In this document: positions 36,935-48,003 of the stretch, in pieces | How positions within the stretch are numbered: position 1 is the stretch's first letter | How the letters are laid out: each line of letters opens with the position of its first letter | Assembly (NCBI GenBank): GCA_947599835.1 | Contig: CANQFQ010000010.1 | Coordinates: 1 to 57,334, forward strand | Reading direction: 5' to 3' | Length of the DNA: 57,334 nucleotides | From: an uncultured Bacilli bacterium | GTDB lineage: Bacteria; Bacillota_I; Bacilli_A; RFN20; CAG-631 | The notes under the pieces: model-generated | Told to the model about the DNA's origin: nothing | Seen by the model: the letters and a program-made list of their open reading frames with translations, nothing else | The model's database searches: none | Translations under genes and position numbers: made by a program

Positions 36935-37708
36935 CTAACTCCTTTCATCAAATTGAATTTCCTGAACCACATTTAATTCTAATTCCTTCGCCATATTTTC
37001 AATATAGGCTATTGCAGAATCATTTAATTGTTCTGGTGCATGGGCATCCGCCCCTAATATAAATTTTAAAGGATATTGTTTTAAAATTTTAAAAAATTCT
37101 TTAAATGGATAGGGAGGAACAAGTTTTCCTTCATAATTAAAGTAAGCATGACCTCTACAACCCGATCCACTAAGTTCTACATAACAATCGTATTGACTTA
37201 ATAAACGGCCGATACGATGCGTAAATTGAATGGTATGCTCATCCCATTTTTGATAACCTTTTAAAAACACATCGGGATGGCAAATATAACGAAACAGATG
37301 GCTATCTAATGCTTTTTTTAACGCATTGTAATAAATGTCAAAATAAGTAATATCCTTATAGGATAAGCAAAAATTATACATTTTCCCGGCAAATTCCGTA
37401 TAATGATTACCGAAAATTAAATAATCCACCTGTTTTGTTTGAATTAAATTTTGATAATATGGAATCATATCGTCAACATATTCACATTCAAATGCGATTA
37501 AGATTTGAATTTGATCTTGATATTCATTTTTTAATTTTTGAATATCACTCAAATATTGTTGATTCAAGGTAAAATCAGTATGTGAAACATGACAACTAAA
37601 GCCTAATGTTTTCATATGATTTTTTAATGCAAATGCAACATATTCTCGATCTTCACCTGTGGCATGTCCACATCGCTTGGTATGCGTATGATAATTGTTG
37701 ATTAGCAT
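36935..37708 (-). CDS. PHP-domain phosphoesterase (histidinol-phosphatase-like)
   Basis: A 257-residue PHP-fold metal-dependent hydrolase. Metal ligands are visible in order as YHTHT, CGHA, CHVSHTD, FECEY, GNHY, CHPDVF and GADAHAP. Length and pattern resemble histidinol-phosphatases of the HisK/PHP type. No histidine-biosynthesis gene is nearby, so the substrate may be another phosphate ester. It lies between truA (15 bases) and prfA (5 bases). GGGAGG eight bases before the ATG sets the start. Confidence 0.8.
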   Translation of the reverse strand: MLINNYHTHTKRCGHATGEDREYVAFALKNHMKTLGFSCHVSHTDFTLNQQYLSDIQKLKNEYQDQIQILIAFECEYVDDMIPYYQNLIQTKQVDYLIFGNHYTEFAGKMYNFCLSYKDITYFDIYYNALKKALDSHLFRYICHPDVFLKGYQKWDEHTIQFTHRIGRLLSQYDCYVELSGSGCRGHAYFNYEGKLVPPYPFKEFFKILKQYPLKFILGADAHAPEQLNDSAIAYIENMAKELELNVVQEIQFDERS

Positions 37709-37723
37709 TTGGATTTCCTCCCA

Positions 37724-38464
37724 TCAATAAATCACTTTTTTTAAATATAAGCCTTCCGGTTTGGCTTTATAACTACATTTTTCTTGACTTTTAAGATTTA
37801 ATAAATCAATTAGATATTGCATTTCTTTTTTCTGACTCGCAATGGCTAGCATTGCTCCTACCATCATGCGAATCATTGCCCTTAAAAAGCCACTACCTTC
37901 AAATAAAATTCTAATTTCATTTTTTCTTTGATGAATTTGAATTTGATAAATAGTTTTTTCAAAAGAAAGAACTTCACTTGGCTTATTTAAAGTAAAATTT
38001 CTAAAGTCATGGGTCCCAATAAACAATTGGGCAGCTTGATGAAGTAAATCAAAATCTAAGTTTTCTTTAACTAAAGCAAAATATCTTGCTTCAAAAGGAC
38101 TTAAATCTTGCGCATTTTTAATTTGATAAAGATATTGTTTCTTTTTAACACTATACCGTGCATGAAAATTTTTGCTAGCCCGCGTGATTTTGAGAATTCG
38201 AATGGCTTGATTTAACCCACTATTCATTGCTTTAAGCAACGCATCTGTCGGAATATTTTGATTCGTTTCAAAATGAAAAACTTGACCTAAAGCATGAACT
38301 TTTCTATCCGTTCGACCCGAAGCGAAAATGGTAATTTTTTCTTTACAGATCTTTGATAAAACCATTTCAATTTCATTTTGAATGGTCCTTGGCTCATGAT
38401 GTTGTTTTTGATAACCATAATAGTCAAAACCATCATATGCGACGATACATTTATATTTATTCAT
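37724..38464 (-). CDS. truA: tRNA pseudouridine synthase A
   Basis: Makes pseudouridine at positions 38-40 of tRNA anticodon stems, 246 residues. The catalytic aspartate is D53 in GRTDRKVHA. Other marks are YDGFDYYGYQKQ, FHARYSVKKKQYLY, GTHDFRNFT and FLRAMIRMMVGAML. It overlaps ecfT by four bases. In many Bacillota rplM-rpsI follow; here the PHP gene and prfA follow instead. Confidence 0.95.
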   Translation of the reverse strand: MNKYKCIVAYDGFDYYGYQKQHHEPRTIQNEIEMVLSKICKEKITIFASGRTDRKVHALGQVFHFETNQNIPTDALLKAMNSGLNQAIRILKITRASKNFHARYSVKKKQYLYQIKNAQDLSPFEARYFALVKENLDFDLLHQAAQLFIGTHDFRNFTLNKPSEVLSFEKTIYQIQIHQRKNEIRILFEGSGFLRAMIRMMVGAMLAIASQKKEMQYLIDLLNLKSQEKCSYKAKPEGLYLKKVIY

Positions 38465-39312
38465 TTAAACCATCCTTTAATCCATTCAAAAATGGATGTG
38501 TTCCAAGTTTTTGCAAAACCAGTGATTGCTAATGTAATAAATCCAGCCAGCAAAACAATCGATAAAATCAATATTAACGAATCTTTGAATTGCCAATGCA
38601 ATTTACGATAGCGGGTTCTTTGAGCATAAGGATTATAACTTCTCGCCTCCATTGCATTAGCTAACTCATCGCTTCTTGCAAAGGCGCTAACAAATAATGG
38701 AATAATTAACGAGGTAATCGCCTTCGCTTTTTCTTTTAATTTTCCATGAACAAAATCTACCCCACGACTTGCCTGAGCTTTCATGATACGATTTGTTTCT
38801 TCTAAAATCGTTGGAATAAAACGTAATGCAATGCTAATCATCATCGAAAGAATGTGAACATTCATGATAGGCTTTAAAAAAGCAAATAAATCTTCGATAG
38901 CAATGGTAATATCTAAAGGTTTTGTTGTTGCAGTGAAGATCGTGGAGGTTGAAATTAATAAAAATAATCGATAAACAATTTTTAAAGTAGCAAAAATAGC
39001 ATTACTATATATCGTGATTTTTCCTAAATGCCAAGGGGTTCCTGTTTTCACCACAAATAAATTAATAACGAAAATAAATATCATCATGAACCACATCGGT
39101 TTAAGTGATTTAAATATCGTTAGAATGCTTATTTTTGATAAAATAAAACAAAGCAATACAACAAGTCCTAAAACGATATAACCGATCATTCCAAGATTAA
39201 TAAAAATCGTAATCATAAAAATAAATAATAACAATAATTTACATCGAGGATCTAACCGATGAAAAAAAGTATTATTTGGAATATATCTACCTAATGTGAT
39301 ATTAGACATCAT
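38461..39312 (-). CDS. ecfT: Energy-coupling factor transporter transmembrane protein EcfT
   Basis: Scaffold membrane subunit of group II ECF transporters, 283 residues with about five to six hydrophobic helices. The coupling-helix motifs appear as QASRGVDF and AMEARSYNP, which contact EcfA1 and EcfA2. It overlaps both ecfA2 and truA by four bases. The complex serves various substrate-binding S components for vitamins or metals; none is in the window. Confidence 0.94.
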   Translation of the reverse strand: MMSNITLGRYIPNNTFFHRLDPRCKLLLLFIFMITIFINLGMIGYIVLGLVVLLCFILSKISILTIFKSLKPMWFMMIFIFVINLFVVKTGTPWHLGKITIYSNAIFATLKIVYRLFLLISTSTIFTATTKPLDITIAIEDLFAFLKPIMNVHILSMMISIALRFIPTILEETNRIMKAQASRGVDFVHGKLKEKAKAITSLIIPLFVSAFARSDELANAMEARSYNPYAQRTRYRKLHWQFKDSLILILSIVLLAGFITLAITGFAKTWNTSIFEWIKGWFK

Positions 39313-40160
39313 ATCACATCCTTTAATTGCTGAACAAAACTATCAATATCTCTTACTTTTGAGATATTAAAAGCAGGATATTTTTTCTTGATTTCTACAG
39401 CAATTTTTAATAATATAGGAGCTTCGACTTGAAGATGTTGCATCAACTTATCATCCATAAATAACTTAATGGGCGTTGTATAAGCTTCGAGTTTCCCATT
39501 TTTTAAAGCTAAAACGTGGTTCGCATATTTTAACACGTCATCCATTTGATGGGTTACTAAAATAATGGTTTTCTTTTGTACCTTATGCAGATGATTGAAT
39601 AATTCCATAATTTTATTGGCGGTTTGTGGATCTAATCCGGCCGTCGGTTCATCCACAATTAAAATTTCGGGATCAAATGCTAAAATCCCAGCAATGGCAA
39701 CTCTTCTTTTTTCACCTCCCGATAATTCAAAAGGTGATTTTTTTAAAAAAGTTTCGTCTAAACCGACAATTTCTAATGATTTTTTAGCTAAACCATTCAA
39801 TTGTTCTTCGCTAAATCCAAAATTTTTAGGGCCAAACAAAATATCTTTTTCAACATTTTCTTCAAACAATTGATATTCTGGAAATTGAAAAACAATACCA
39901 ATTTTTTTACGTAATTGCTTAATATTTTTTAATTTCACTTTTTTTTGAATAACAAATTCATCCACTTCGACTTTTCCCATGGTAGGGATAAGTAACCCAT
40001 TTAAATTTTGAATCAACGTGGATTTTCCACTTCCAGTTTGTCCGATAATAGCGATAAAATCGTTACTTTTAATCGAGGCATTAATATCGGTTAAAGCTTC
40101 ATATTGAAAAGGTTGATTCATCGCATAAGTATAAGAAAGGTGACTGATTTTAATGTTCAT
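39309..40160 (-). CDS. ecfA2: Energy-coupling factor transporter ATPase EcfA2
   Basis: A 283-residue ABC ATPase. Walker A is GQTGSGKST, the Q-loop region VFQFPEYQLFEENVEKDILFG, the signature LSGGEKRRVAIAG and Walker B ILIVDEPTAGLD. The FPEYQLFE segment is typical of EcfA2. It pairs with EcfA1 and overlaps both neighbours by four bases (ATGA). Confidence 0.95.
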   Translation of the reverse strand: MNIKISHLSYTYAMNQPFQYEALTDINASIKSNDFIAIIGQTGSGKSTLIQNLNGLLIPTMGKVEVDEFVIQKKVKLKNIKQLRKKIGIVFQFPEYQLFEENVEKDILFGPKNFGFSEEQLNGLAKKSLEIVGLDETFLKKSPFELSGGEKRRVAIAGILAFDPEILIVDEPTAGLDPQTANKIMELFNHLHKVQKKTIILVTHQMDDVLKYANHVLALKNGKLEAYTTPIKLFMDDKLMQHLQVEAPILLKIAVEIKKKYPAFNISKVRDIDSFVQQLKDVI

Positions 40161-40966
40161 AATTGCTTCACCAGTTCTTTCACATCTAAAGTGGGTTCAA
40201 ATGGAATGTTCGCTTGCTTTAATTTTTCTTCTAATTGAATAATAAAAGGAGCTTCCAAGGCATTTTGATTTAATAAATTTTGATCATATAAAAGATCGTT
40301 AGGTAAACCCACTTTTACGACTTTACCATTATTTAAAATAATGATTTCATCAGCAAAAAGGGCTTCTTCAATATGATGTGTAATCGATAAAATGGTCATT
40401 TCTGATCTTTTTACTTTTAATTCTTGAATCACATCAAAAATTTCTTTTTTGCCGATAGGATCAAGCATACTTGTAGCTTCATCTAAAATTAAAATATCGG
40501 GTTGCATGGCAAGGACACCGGCAAGCGCTACTCTTTGCTTTTGGCCACCTGAAAGATTTGTGGGCTCTGTATCTAAAAACTCATGCATATTCACTTTTTT
40601 GGCATATTCTTCAATCATTGCATCCATTAAATTAGGATCAACACATTTATTTTCCAATCCAAAAGCCATATCATCTCGAACCGTCGAACCAATAAATTGG
40701 TTATCTGGATTTTGAAAAACAATGGCCACTTTACTACGAATTTGATTTAAATTTTTTTCATTGAGTTCTATACCATCAATAAATATATTTCCATCTTGGC
40801 ATTCTAAAAGGCCTATAGCTAATTTCGCTATAGTGGATTTACCACTACCATTATGACCGAGTAAAACTGTATATTTACCTTTTTTAATTTCAAGATTTAA
40901 GTTTTCTATAATCGGAGTTTGATTGTGATATCCAAAAGTAACATTTTCAAACTTTATTGCATCCAC
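40157..40966 (-). CDS. ecfA1: Energy-coupling factor transporter ATPase EcfA1
   Basis: A 269-residue ABC ATPase. Walker A GHNGSGKST, Q-loop VFQNPDNQFIGSTVRDDMAFGLEN (typical of EcfA1), signature LSGGQKQRVALAG and Walker B ILILDEATSMLD. AAGGAG eight bases before GTG 40966 fits best; a TTG one codon upstream is the alternative. First gene of the ecfA1-ecfA2-ecfT-truA-PHP-prfA-prmC unit, cut off from rplQ by a terminator. Confidence 0.95.
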   Translation of the reverse strand: MDAIKFENVTFGYHNQTPIIENLNLEIKKGKYTVLLGHNGSGKSTIAKLAIGLLECQDGNIFIDGIELNEKNLNQIRSKVAIVFQNPDNQFIGSTVRDDMAFGLENKCVDPNLMDAMIEEYAKKVNMHEFLDTEPTNLSGGQKQRVALAGVLAMQPDILILDEATSMLDPIGKKEIFDVIQELKVKRSEMTILSITHHIEEALFADEIIILNNGKVVKVGLPNDLLYDQNLLNQNALEAPFIIQLEEKLKQANIPFEPTLDVKELVKQL

Positions 40967-40993
40967 CAAAATCTCTCCTTACCATACTTTATA

Positions 40994-41002
40994 ATTATAT
41001 CA
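40994..41002 (-). promoter_or_regulatory. Extended -10 promoter of the ecfA1 operon
   Basis: Minus strand TGATATAAT, an extended -10 about 30 bases before the start codon. The -35 region is poor. Confidence 0.55.
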
Positions 41003-41087
41003 TATCTTTTAAATTTAGCATAACTTATTTACATTTTTCATAACTAAAATCAAGGACTAGAATGTGATTTCAAATGAATTACGGACA

Positions 41088-41129
41088 AATAAAACGACTC
41101 TATCATTGATTGCATAGAGTCGTTTTATT
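41088..41129 (-). terminator. Terminator of the alpha (rpsM-rplQ) operon
   Basis: AATAAAACGACTCTAT and ATAGAGTCGTTTTATT pair perfectly over 16 bases around a ten-base loop. It starts 13 bases past the rplQ stop. One of the strongest hairpins in the window. Confidence 0.9.
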
Positions 41130-41141
41130 CAATCATTTCAA

Positions 41142-41543
41142 TTACTTAACTAATTGTACAACAGCCATCGGAGCATTATCGCCACGTCTGTTATACGTTT
41201 TAATAATTCTCGTATAACCACCATTGCGACTAGCATATCTAGGGCCTAATTCAGTAAACAATTTTTGAAGTGCAGTTTGTTTTTCATCTTTATTGACATT
41301 ATATTCAATATTTCTAACAAAGGCTGCAGCAAGTCTTCTCGAATGTAAATCACCTTTTTTAGCAAAAGTTACCATTTTATCTGTACAAGAAACTAAACTT
41401 TTTGCCGTTGTTTGCGTAACTTCTAATTGTTCATTAATAATTAGATGAGTAACTAATGTACGTAATTGAGCAGTACGTTTTTCAGTTGTATATGGAGATT
41501 TAAATTTTACTCCAGCTTTACCACGAATTTTATTGCGTGCCAT
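41142..41543 (-). CDS. rplQ: Ribosomal protein bL17
   Basis: Large-subunit protein near the exit tunnel, 133 residues. The N-terminal FKSPYTTEKRTAQLRTLVTHLI and the C-terminal GGYTRIIKTYNRRGDNAPMAVVQLV are typical. It lies 20 bases after rpoA and is the last gene of the long ribosomal cluster, before a strong terminator. Confidence 0.96.
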   Translation of the reverse strand: MARNKIRGKAGVKFKSPYTTEKRTAQLRTLVTHLIINEQLEVTQTTAKSLVSCTDKMVTFAKKGDLHSRRLAAAFVRNIEYNVNKDEKQTALQKLFTELGPRYASRNGGYTRIIKTYNRRGDNAPMAVVQLVK

Positions 41544-41563
41544 TTTATTACCTTCCTTCTTTA

Positions 41564-42520
41564 TTAATCACTAATTTTGAACGATAATCCAATTTCTTTT
41601 AATTTATCACGGACTTCTTTTAATGATTTTTTACCTAAATTACGAACTTTCATCATATCTTCTTCCGTTTTCATTGTCAATTCTTGGACTGTCGAAATAT
41701 TTGCTCGTTTTAAGCAATTATAAGATCTAACACTTAAATCTAATTCTTCAATAGACAATTCTTGTCTATTATCTTTTTCTTCTTTCTTATCTTCTTCTAA
41801 CCATGAATTTTCTTCATCATTAAATTCAATTGTAGTAAATAATTTTAAATGTTCAATAAGAATTTTTGCACTTATTGAAACAGCATCTAAAGGTGTACAA
41901 GCACCATTCGTTGTAACATCCATAATTAATTTATCATAATTTGAATCATGACCTACACGGGTAGGTTCAACATCAAAGGATACTTTTTTAATAGGTGAAA
42001 AATTGGAATCTGTTGGAATTACACCGAAAGGAAGCTTATGACTTTTATTTTTTTCAGCGACGACATAACCACGACCTGTTCTAACATAAATCGTGACATC
42101 TAATTGTCCGCCATCGGCAATTGTACAAATATATGCATCTTTATTTAAAATTTCGATTCCGCTAGGAGCAACTAAATCAGCTGCTGTTACCACTTTAGGT
42201 CCGATAGCTTTTAGTTTAACTTCGCTTTCTACATTATCAACATAATTTTCGGATACATAATTAATAGCTTTTAAATTTAAAATTAAAGATGTCGCATCTT
42301 CTTCAACGCCAGCAATCGCCGAAAATTCATGATGAATGCCATCAATTTCAACAGCATACATCGATGTGCCTGGAAGTGAAGATAATAATACACGCCGTAA
42401 TGCATTTCCTAAAGTAGTTCCGAATCCTTTTTCAAGTGGTTCTAATGCAAAACGACTATGATTTTTGTCAAGGATTGTTTCTTCTGGTTTTGAAAACTTT
42501 GGTAGTTTGAATTTTTCCAT
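41564..42520 (-). CDS. rpoA: DNA-directed RNA polymerase subunit alpha
   Basis: Assembly subunit of RNA polymerase, 318 residues. The N-terminal dimerisation domain contains FALEPLEKGFGTTLGNALRRVLLSSLPG, and the C-terminal domain ISTVQELTMKTEEDMMKVRNLGKKSLKEV binds UP elements and activators. The linker is acidic and lysine-rich (EEDKKEEKDNRQE). It stands between rpsK and rplQ, as in B. subtilis. Confidence 0.97.
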   Translation of the reverse strand: MEKFKLPKFSKPEETILDKNHSRFALEPLEKGFGTTLGNALRRVLLSSLPGTSMYAVEIDGIHHEFSAIAGVEEDATSLILNLKAINYVSENYVDNVESEVKLKAIGPKVVTAADLVAPSGIEILNKDAYICTIADGGQLDVTIYVRTGRGYVVAEKNKSHKLPFGVIPTDSNFSPIKKVSFDVEPTRVGHDSNYDKLIMDVTTNGACTPLDAVSISAKILIEHLKLFTTIEFNDEENSWLEEDKKEEKDNRQELSIEELDLSVRSYNCLKRANISTVQELTMKTEEDMMKVRNLGKKSLKEVRDKLKEIGLSFKISD

Positions 42521-42555
42521 CGCATTTTCTCCTTCATTTTCCTATTTTTAACAAA

Positions 42556-42957
42556 TTAAGCTCTAGGACGTTTTGGAGGACGGCAACCGTTATGAGGAAT
42601 TGGCGTCACATCAACCATAGATACAACATCCAAACCCGCTTGTTGTAATGCTCTTACAGCGGCTTCACGACCAGGGCCTGGTCCTTTAACGTTTACTGAA
42701 ACTTTTTTCATACCATGATCAATAGCAACTTTTGCTGCAGCTTCACCAGCCATTTGAGCTGCAAAAGGTGTTGATTTTTTAGAACCTTTAAATCCTAATA
42801 CACCTGCACTTGACCAAGTAATTGCATTTCCTGCTTCATCTGTAATTGTAACAATGGTATTGTTGAATGTAGATTGAATATGTACGATTCCATTCGCAAC
42901 ATTTTTTCTATCTTTACGTCTTGTACGAGTTGTTTTCGCATTTTTTGCTTGTGCCAT
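42556..42957 (-). CDS. rpsK: Ribosomal protein uS11
   Basis: Small-subunit platform protein, 133 residues. The stretches [36 protein letters not shown] [14 protein letters not shown], and [17 protein letters not shown] are the family marks. The basic N-terminus is normal for Bacillota. It lies 14 bases after rpsM. Confidence 0.97.
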   Translation of the reverse strand: MAQAKNAKTTRTRRKDRKNVANGIVHIQSTFNNTIVTITDEAGNAITWSSAGVLGFKGSKKSTPFAAQMAGEAAAKVAIDHGMKKVSVNVKGPGPGREAAVRALQQAGLDVVSMVDVTPIPHNGCRPPKRPRA

Positions 42958-42971
42958 GAATATTCACCTAC

Positions 42972-43346
42972 CTATTTCGTTGCTACCTTTTTATTAGCAA
43001 TTGTTTTTGCAGGGCCTTTACGTGTACGTGCATTGGTTCTTGTTCTTTGACCACGTACTGGAAGCCCTTTTTTGTGACGTAAGCCACGATAACTACCAAT
43101 TTCCATTAATCTTTTAATGTTCATGTTGACTTCGCGACGTAAATCACCTTCAACTTTATATTGTGCTACTTCAGCACGAATTCTTGATAATTGATCTTCA
43201 TCTAAATTTTTAACGCGGATATTTTCATCAACATTAGCGGCTTTTAAAATTTTTGTAGCCGTAGAATATCCGATTCCATAAATGTAAGTTAAAGAGATTA
43301 CCACTCTTTTTTCACTAGGAATATCTACACCTGCGATACGAACCAT
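42972..43346 (-). CDS. rpsM: Ribosomal protein uS13
   Basis: Small-subunit head protein contacting the P-site tRNA, 124 residues. [23 protein letters not shown] opens the protein, and the C-terminal [25 protein letters not shown] is diagnostic. It lies 21 bases after rpmJ. Confidence 0.97.
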   Translation of the reverse strand: MVRIAGVDIPSEKRVVISLTYIYGIGYSTATKILKAANVDENIRVKNLDEDQLSRIRAEVAQYKVEGDLRREVNMNIKRLMEIGSYRGLRHKKGLPVRGQRTRTNARTRKGPAKTIANKKVATK

Positions 43347-43367
43347 TTTTTTAATTCCTCCTATAAA

Positions 43368-43481
43368 TTAACCTTGTCTTTGCTTGTGTTTTGGATTTTC
43401 ACAAATAACCATCAAGCGACCTTTACGACGAATAATTTTGCACTTATTGCAAATTGGTTTAACAGAAGGTCTTACCTTCAT
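43368..43481 (-). CDS. rpmJ: Ribosomal protein bL36
   Basis: A 37-residue protein ([14 protein letters not shown] at the start, NPKHKQRQG at the end). Ligands C11, C14, C27 and H32 form the zinc ribbon of the C+ type. It sits between infA and rpsM as in other Bacillota. The ATG is preceded by a G-rich SD (AAAGGGGGTTA). Confidence 0.95.
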   Translation of the reverse strand: MKVRPSVKPICNKCKIIRRKGRLMVICENPKHKQRQG

Positions 43482-43508
43482 ATAAATAACCCCCTTTGTT
43501 TTTTTTAA

Positions 43509-43730
43509 TTACTTATGTCGAAAAACAATACGCCCACGTGTTAAATCATAAGGAGAAAGCTCTAATGTAACTCTATCACCAGGTAAAATGCGAATGTAAT
43601 TCATACGGATTTTACCAGAAACGTGGGCAAGAATTACCACATCATTCTCCAATAGTTTCGCTTTAAACATTGTATTAGGCAAAGCTTCTACAATGACAGC
43701 TTCCACTTCAATAACATCTTGCTTAGCCAA
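43509..43730 (-). CDS. infA: Translation initiation factor IF-1
   Basis: A 73-residue OB-fold protein occupying the ribosomal A site during initiation. The typical sequence includes [26 protein letters not shown] [35 protein letters not shown] and [15 protein letters not shown]. It lies between map and rpmJ. Confidence 0.97.
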   Translation of the reverse strand: MAKQDVIEVEAVIVEALPNTMFKAKLLENDVVILAHVSGKIRMNYIRILPGDRVTLELSPYDLTRGRIVFRHK

Positions 43731-43744
43731 ATTCTATTTCCTCC

Positions 43745-45138
<1,394 letters not shown>

Positions 45139-45149
45139 TTAAGAAACTC

Positions 45150-46493
45150 CTAGAAAGTAAATTGTTTATAATTCTTTTCAGCAACATAGCCTTCGATTTG
45201 ACTCATGGTTTCAAGAGCAACACCGACAACGATGATAAGTCCTGTACCACCGAAAGAAGAAGCTTTTAATACTGGAAAGATTAATGGAACAATAATCGGT
45301 AAAGCAGCAACAAATGCTAATGCAAATGCTCCTGTAAAAGTTACACGATTTAATACTCTACTTAAATAATTTCTCGTTTCAGTACCCGTTCGAATACCTG
45401 GAATATAGGAATTTTGTTTTTGCAAATTTTCAGCTAATTTTTCAGGATCAATTTGAATATGCGCATACATGAAACTGAATAAAACAATTAAAACTAAATA
45501 AACAATTAAAGCAATAGGCCAACCATGAATCGTTTCAGTTAAAGAAAAGATATGTTGAACCCTAAGATAAGCTGCACTATCTGGATTAATAAAGCCCATA
45601 ATGGTTACAGGAGCAGTTAAAACTGCTTGCGCAAAGATTACAGGAATTACGCCTCCTGGATTTAATTTAATTGGCAAGAAATTCATATTTGCATTACTTT
45701 GACTTAACGTTTGCTTTGATTGTTGAATTGGAATCTTTCTGACCGCTGTTTCAATAAAGATTACAAATACTACGATAGCTAAAGCATAAATACAATAAGC
45801 TAAGAATTTTAATAATCCATTGAAGAATTCTCCACCGGTAGATGAAATTGGAACTAATACATTATAAATTTGACTGAAATTGCTAGGGATACCTTTAATG
45901 ATACCTGCAAAGATAATCATCGAAACCCCATTACCAATACCTTTTGTGGTGATTTGGTCACTGAGCCATAGGGTAAACATCGTTCCGGCAAGTAATACAG
46001 CGATAACATAAACATAACCTAACCACAGTCTATTTCCATTTTCGACTAATCGACCATCAAAAATTAAATTAAAATCAATAATGCCTCGATTTTGCAATGT
46101 AACGATAATACCATAAGCTTGCACAGCTCCAAGTAACAAGCCAAGATATCTTGTAATATCATTGATTTTTCTTCTACCCGCTTCGCCTTGTTCACCTAAT
46201 TCTTGTAAAGCAGGTAAAACACCCAATTGTAATAATTGAATAATAATTGAAGCTGTAATATAAGGGGATACCCCTAAAGCGAAAATCGAGAATTGATCTA
46301 ATGCGCCACCACTTAAAAGATTCATAACACCTAATAAATCATTTTCAGCAATCGCACCATTAATATTTGCCGAATCAATACCAGGAACTGTGATTAACAA
46401 ACCAATAATATAAATAAACAAAATACCTAATGTAAATAAAATACGTCCCCGAACATCTTTATTTTTAAACGCATCTATAAATTTTGTAAACAT
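45150..46493 (-). CDS. secY: Preprotein translocase subunit SecY
   Basis: Channel subunit of the Sec translocase, 447 residues with ten hydrophobic segments. Characteristic pieces are LGVSPYITASIIIQLLQ, ITTKGIGNGVSMIIFAGII, the NPGGVIPVIFAQ region and GIRTGTETRNYLSRVLNRVTFTGA. Its ATG shares one base with the rplO stop (TAATG). Confidence 0.97.
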   Translation of the reverse strand: MFTKFIDAFKNKDVRGRILFTLGILFIYIIGLLITVPGIDSANINGAIAENDLLGVMNLLSGGALDQFSIFALGVSPYITASIIIQLLQLGVLPALQELGEQGEAGRRKINDITRYLGLLLGAVQAYGIIVTLQNRGIIDFNLIFDGRLVENGNRLWLGYVYVIAVLLAGTMFTLWLSDQITTKGIGNGVSMIIFAGIIKGIPSNFSQIYNVLVPISSTGGEFFNGLLKFLAYCIYALAIVVFVIFIETAVRKIPIQQSKQTLSQSNANMNFLPIKLNPGGVIPVIFAQAVLTAPVTIMGFINPDSAAYLRVQHIFSLTETIHGWPIALIVYLVLIVLFSFMYAHIQIDPEKLAENLQKQNSYIPGIRTGTETRNYLSRVLNRVTFTGAFALAFVAALPIIVPLIFPVLKASSFGGTGLIIVVGVALETMSQIEGYVAEKNYKQFTF

Positions 46494-46936
46494 TAAGCAA
46501 TCACCTCAACCTTTCCGCCTGCTTTTTCAATTGCTTGACTTGCAGAAGCAGAGAATTTATGAGCTGATACAGTAAGTTTCTTTTCTAAAGTACCATTACC
46601 AAGTATTTTGACACCGCAGTATTCTTTTTTAATTAATCCTGCTTCTTTCAATAATACTGGTGTAACAACTGTACCTTCATCAAACTTATTCAAATCTTTT
46701 ACATTTACAACAGCATAAACTTTACGAGTGAAATTTGTAAAACCAATTTTAGGTAAAATACGGTATAAAGGCATTTGACCACCTTCAAAACCAAGTCTTA
46801 CACCACCGCCACTACGTTTATTTTGACCATTCATACCTCTACCAGAAGTTTTACCGCATCCAGATGCGATACCTCTTCCTACTCTAACGCCTTTTTTACG
46901 AGAGCCTTCTGTAAACTTAAGTTCATTGAGTTTCAT
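46493..46936 (-). CDS. rplO: Ribosomal protein uL15
   Basis: A 147-residue large-subunit protein. The N-terminal [22 protein letters not shown] and glycine-rich [41 protein letters not shown] region are diagnostic. AAGGAGGTG six bases before ATG 46936 decides the start. It follows rpsE directly; the usual rpmD in between is missing. Confidence 0.96.
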   Translation of the reverse strand: MKLNELKFTEGSRKKGVRVGRGIASGCGKTSGRGMNGQNKRSGGGVRLGFEGGQMPLYRILPKIGFTNFTRKVYAVVNVKDLNKFDEGTVVTPVLLKEAGLIKKEYCGVKILGNGTLEKKLTVSAHKFSASASQAIEKAGGKVEVIA

Positions 46937-46971
46937 GTTGTGCACCTCCTTATCTAGATACATTTAAAAAT

Positions 46972-47607
46972 TTATTGTTTCATACTTTTAATTTCATTGA
47001 TTGTCTTGCCTCTTAAAGCAGCTACTTTTTCAACGGTTTTTAAATTTTCAATCGCATTCATTGTAGCTCTTACCATATTGATTGCTGTGCGAGAACCATA
47101 AACTTTTGAATAAATATTGGTAATTCCAGCAAGTTCTAATACGGCACGGACTGGACCTCCGGCAACAATACCTGTACCTTCAGGAGCAGGTCTTAAGAAT
47201 ACTCTGCAAGCACCATGTCGACCAATGACTGTATGAGGAATCGTTCCATTTTTGGTCATTGGAACTACGACTTGATTTTTTCTAGCTCTTTCGCTAGCCT
47301 TTTTAATTCCATCAGGAACTTCTTTTGCTTTGCCTGTTCCCATGCCAACATGACCTTTATGATCTCCTGCCACAACAAGAGAAGCAAAACGCATATTTCT
47401 ACCACCCTTAACCGTTTTCGATACACGATTAACAGCCACAGTTCTTTCTTCAAATGGATCTACCTTTTCAGAACGAGCTGGACGATGTTGTGCTCTGGCA
47501 GGTCTTCTATTATTGCCATGTGCATTACGAACGTTAGCACCTTCAGCTTTTGCATTCGCTTTAGGTTGTTCTACTTGTTCCGTAACTTTGTTTTCATTTT
47601 CTTCCAT
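46972..47607 (-). CDS. rpsE: Ribosomal protein uS5 with long N-terminal tail
   Basis: A 211-residue protein, about 45 residues longer than B. subtilis S5. The conserved core begins at [23 protein letters not shown] (near residue 52) and includes [15 protein letters not shown] and [17 protein letters not shown]. The tail before it is rich in Asn, Ala, Glu and Arg and looks disordered. S5 shapes the mRNA entry and decoding accuracy. A good SD (GGAGGATATTCC) precedes the ATG, so the tail is probably translated. Confidence 0.95.
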   Translation of the reverse strand: MEENENKVTEQVEQPKANAKAEGANVRNAHGNNRRPARAQHRPARSEKVDPFEERTVAVNRVSKTVKGGRNMRFASLVVAGDHKGHVGMGTGKAKEVPDGIKKASERARKNQVVVPMTKNGTIPHTVIGRHGACRVFLRPAPEGTGIVAGGPVRAVLELAGITNIYSKVYGSRTAINMVRATMNAIENLKTVEKVAALRGKTINEIKSMKQ

Positions 47608-47618
47608 GGAATATCCTC

Positions 47619-47975
47619 CTAAAATTCTAGGCCGTTTTCTCTAGCAGCTTCTGCTAATGCTTTTACACGGCCTGTATATAAATATCCACTACGATCAAAT
47701 ACTACTTTTTTAATATTTAATTGTAATGCCTTTTTAGCAATATCCGCACCGACTAATTTAGCGCCTTCAACATTTCCACAATTTTCAAGATTTAATGATA
47801 AAGTTGAAGAAGCAACTAATGTTTTTTGATTCACATCATCAATAATTTGAACATGCATATGAGCATTGGAACGATAGATGCTTAGACGTGGGCGTTCTGG
47901 AGTTCCAGAAATCTTGTTACGAATTCTTTGATGACGTTTTTGACGAGCTACGTTTTTTGAAATCTTGTTAATCAT
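47619..47975 (-). CDS. rplR: Ribosomal protein uL18
   Basis: 5S rRNA-binding protein, 118 residues. [34 protein letters not shown] and [27 protein letters not shown] are typical. It lies between rplF and rpsE. Confidence 0.97.
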   Translation of the reverse strand: MINKISKNVARQKRHQRIRNKISGTPERPRLSIYRSNAHMHVQIIDDVNQKTLVASSTLSLNLENCGNVEGAKLVGADIAKKALQLNIKKVVFDRSGYLYTGRVKALAEAARENGLEF

Positions 47976-48003
47976 AATAATTTCCTTATTCCTTTCTTGC
48001 TAA

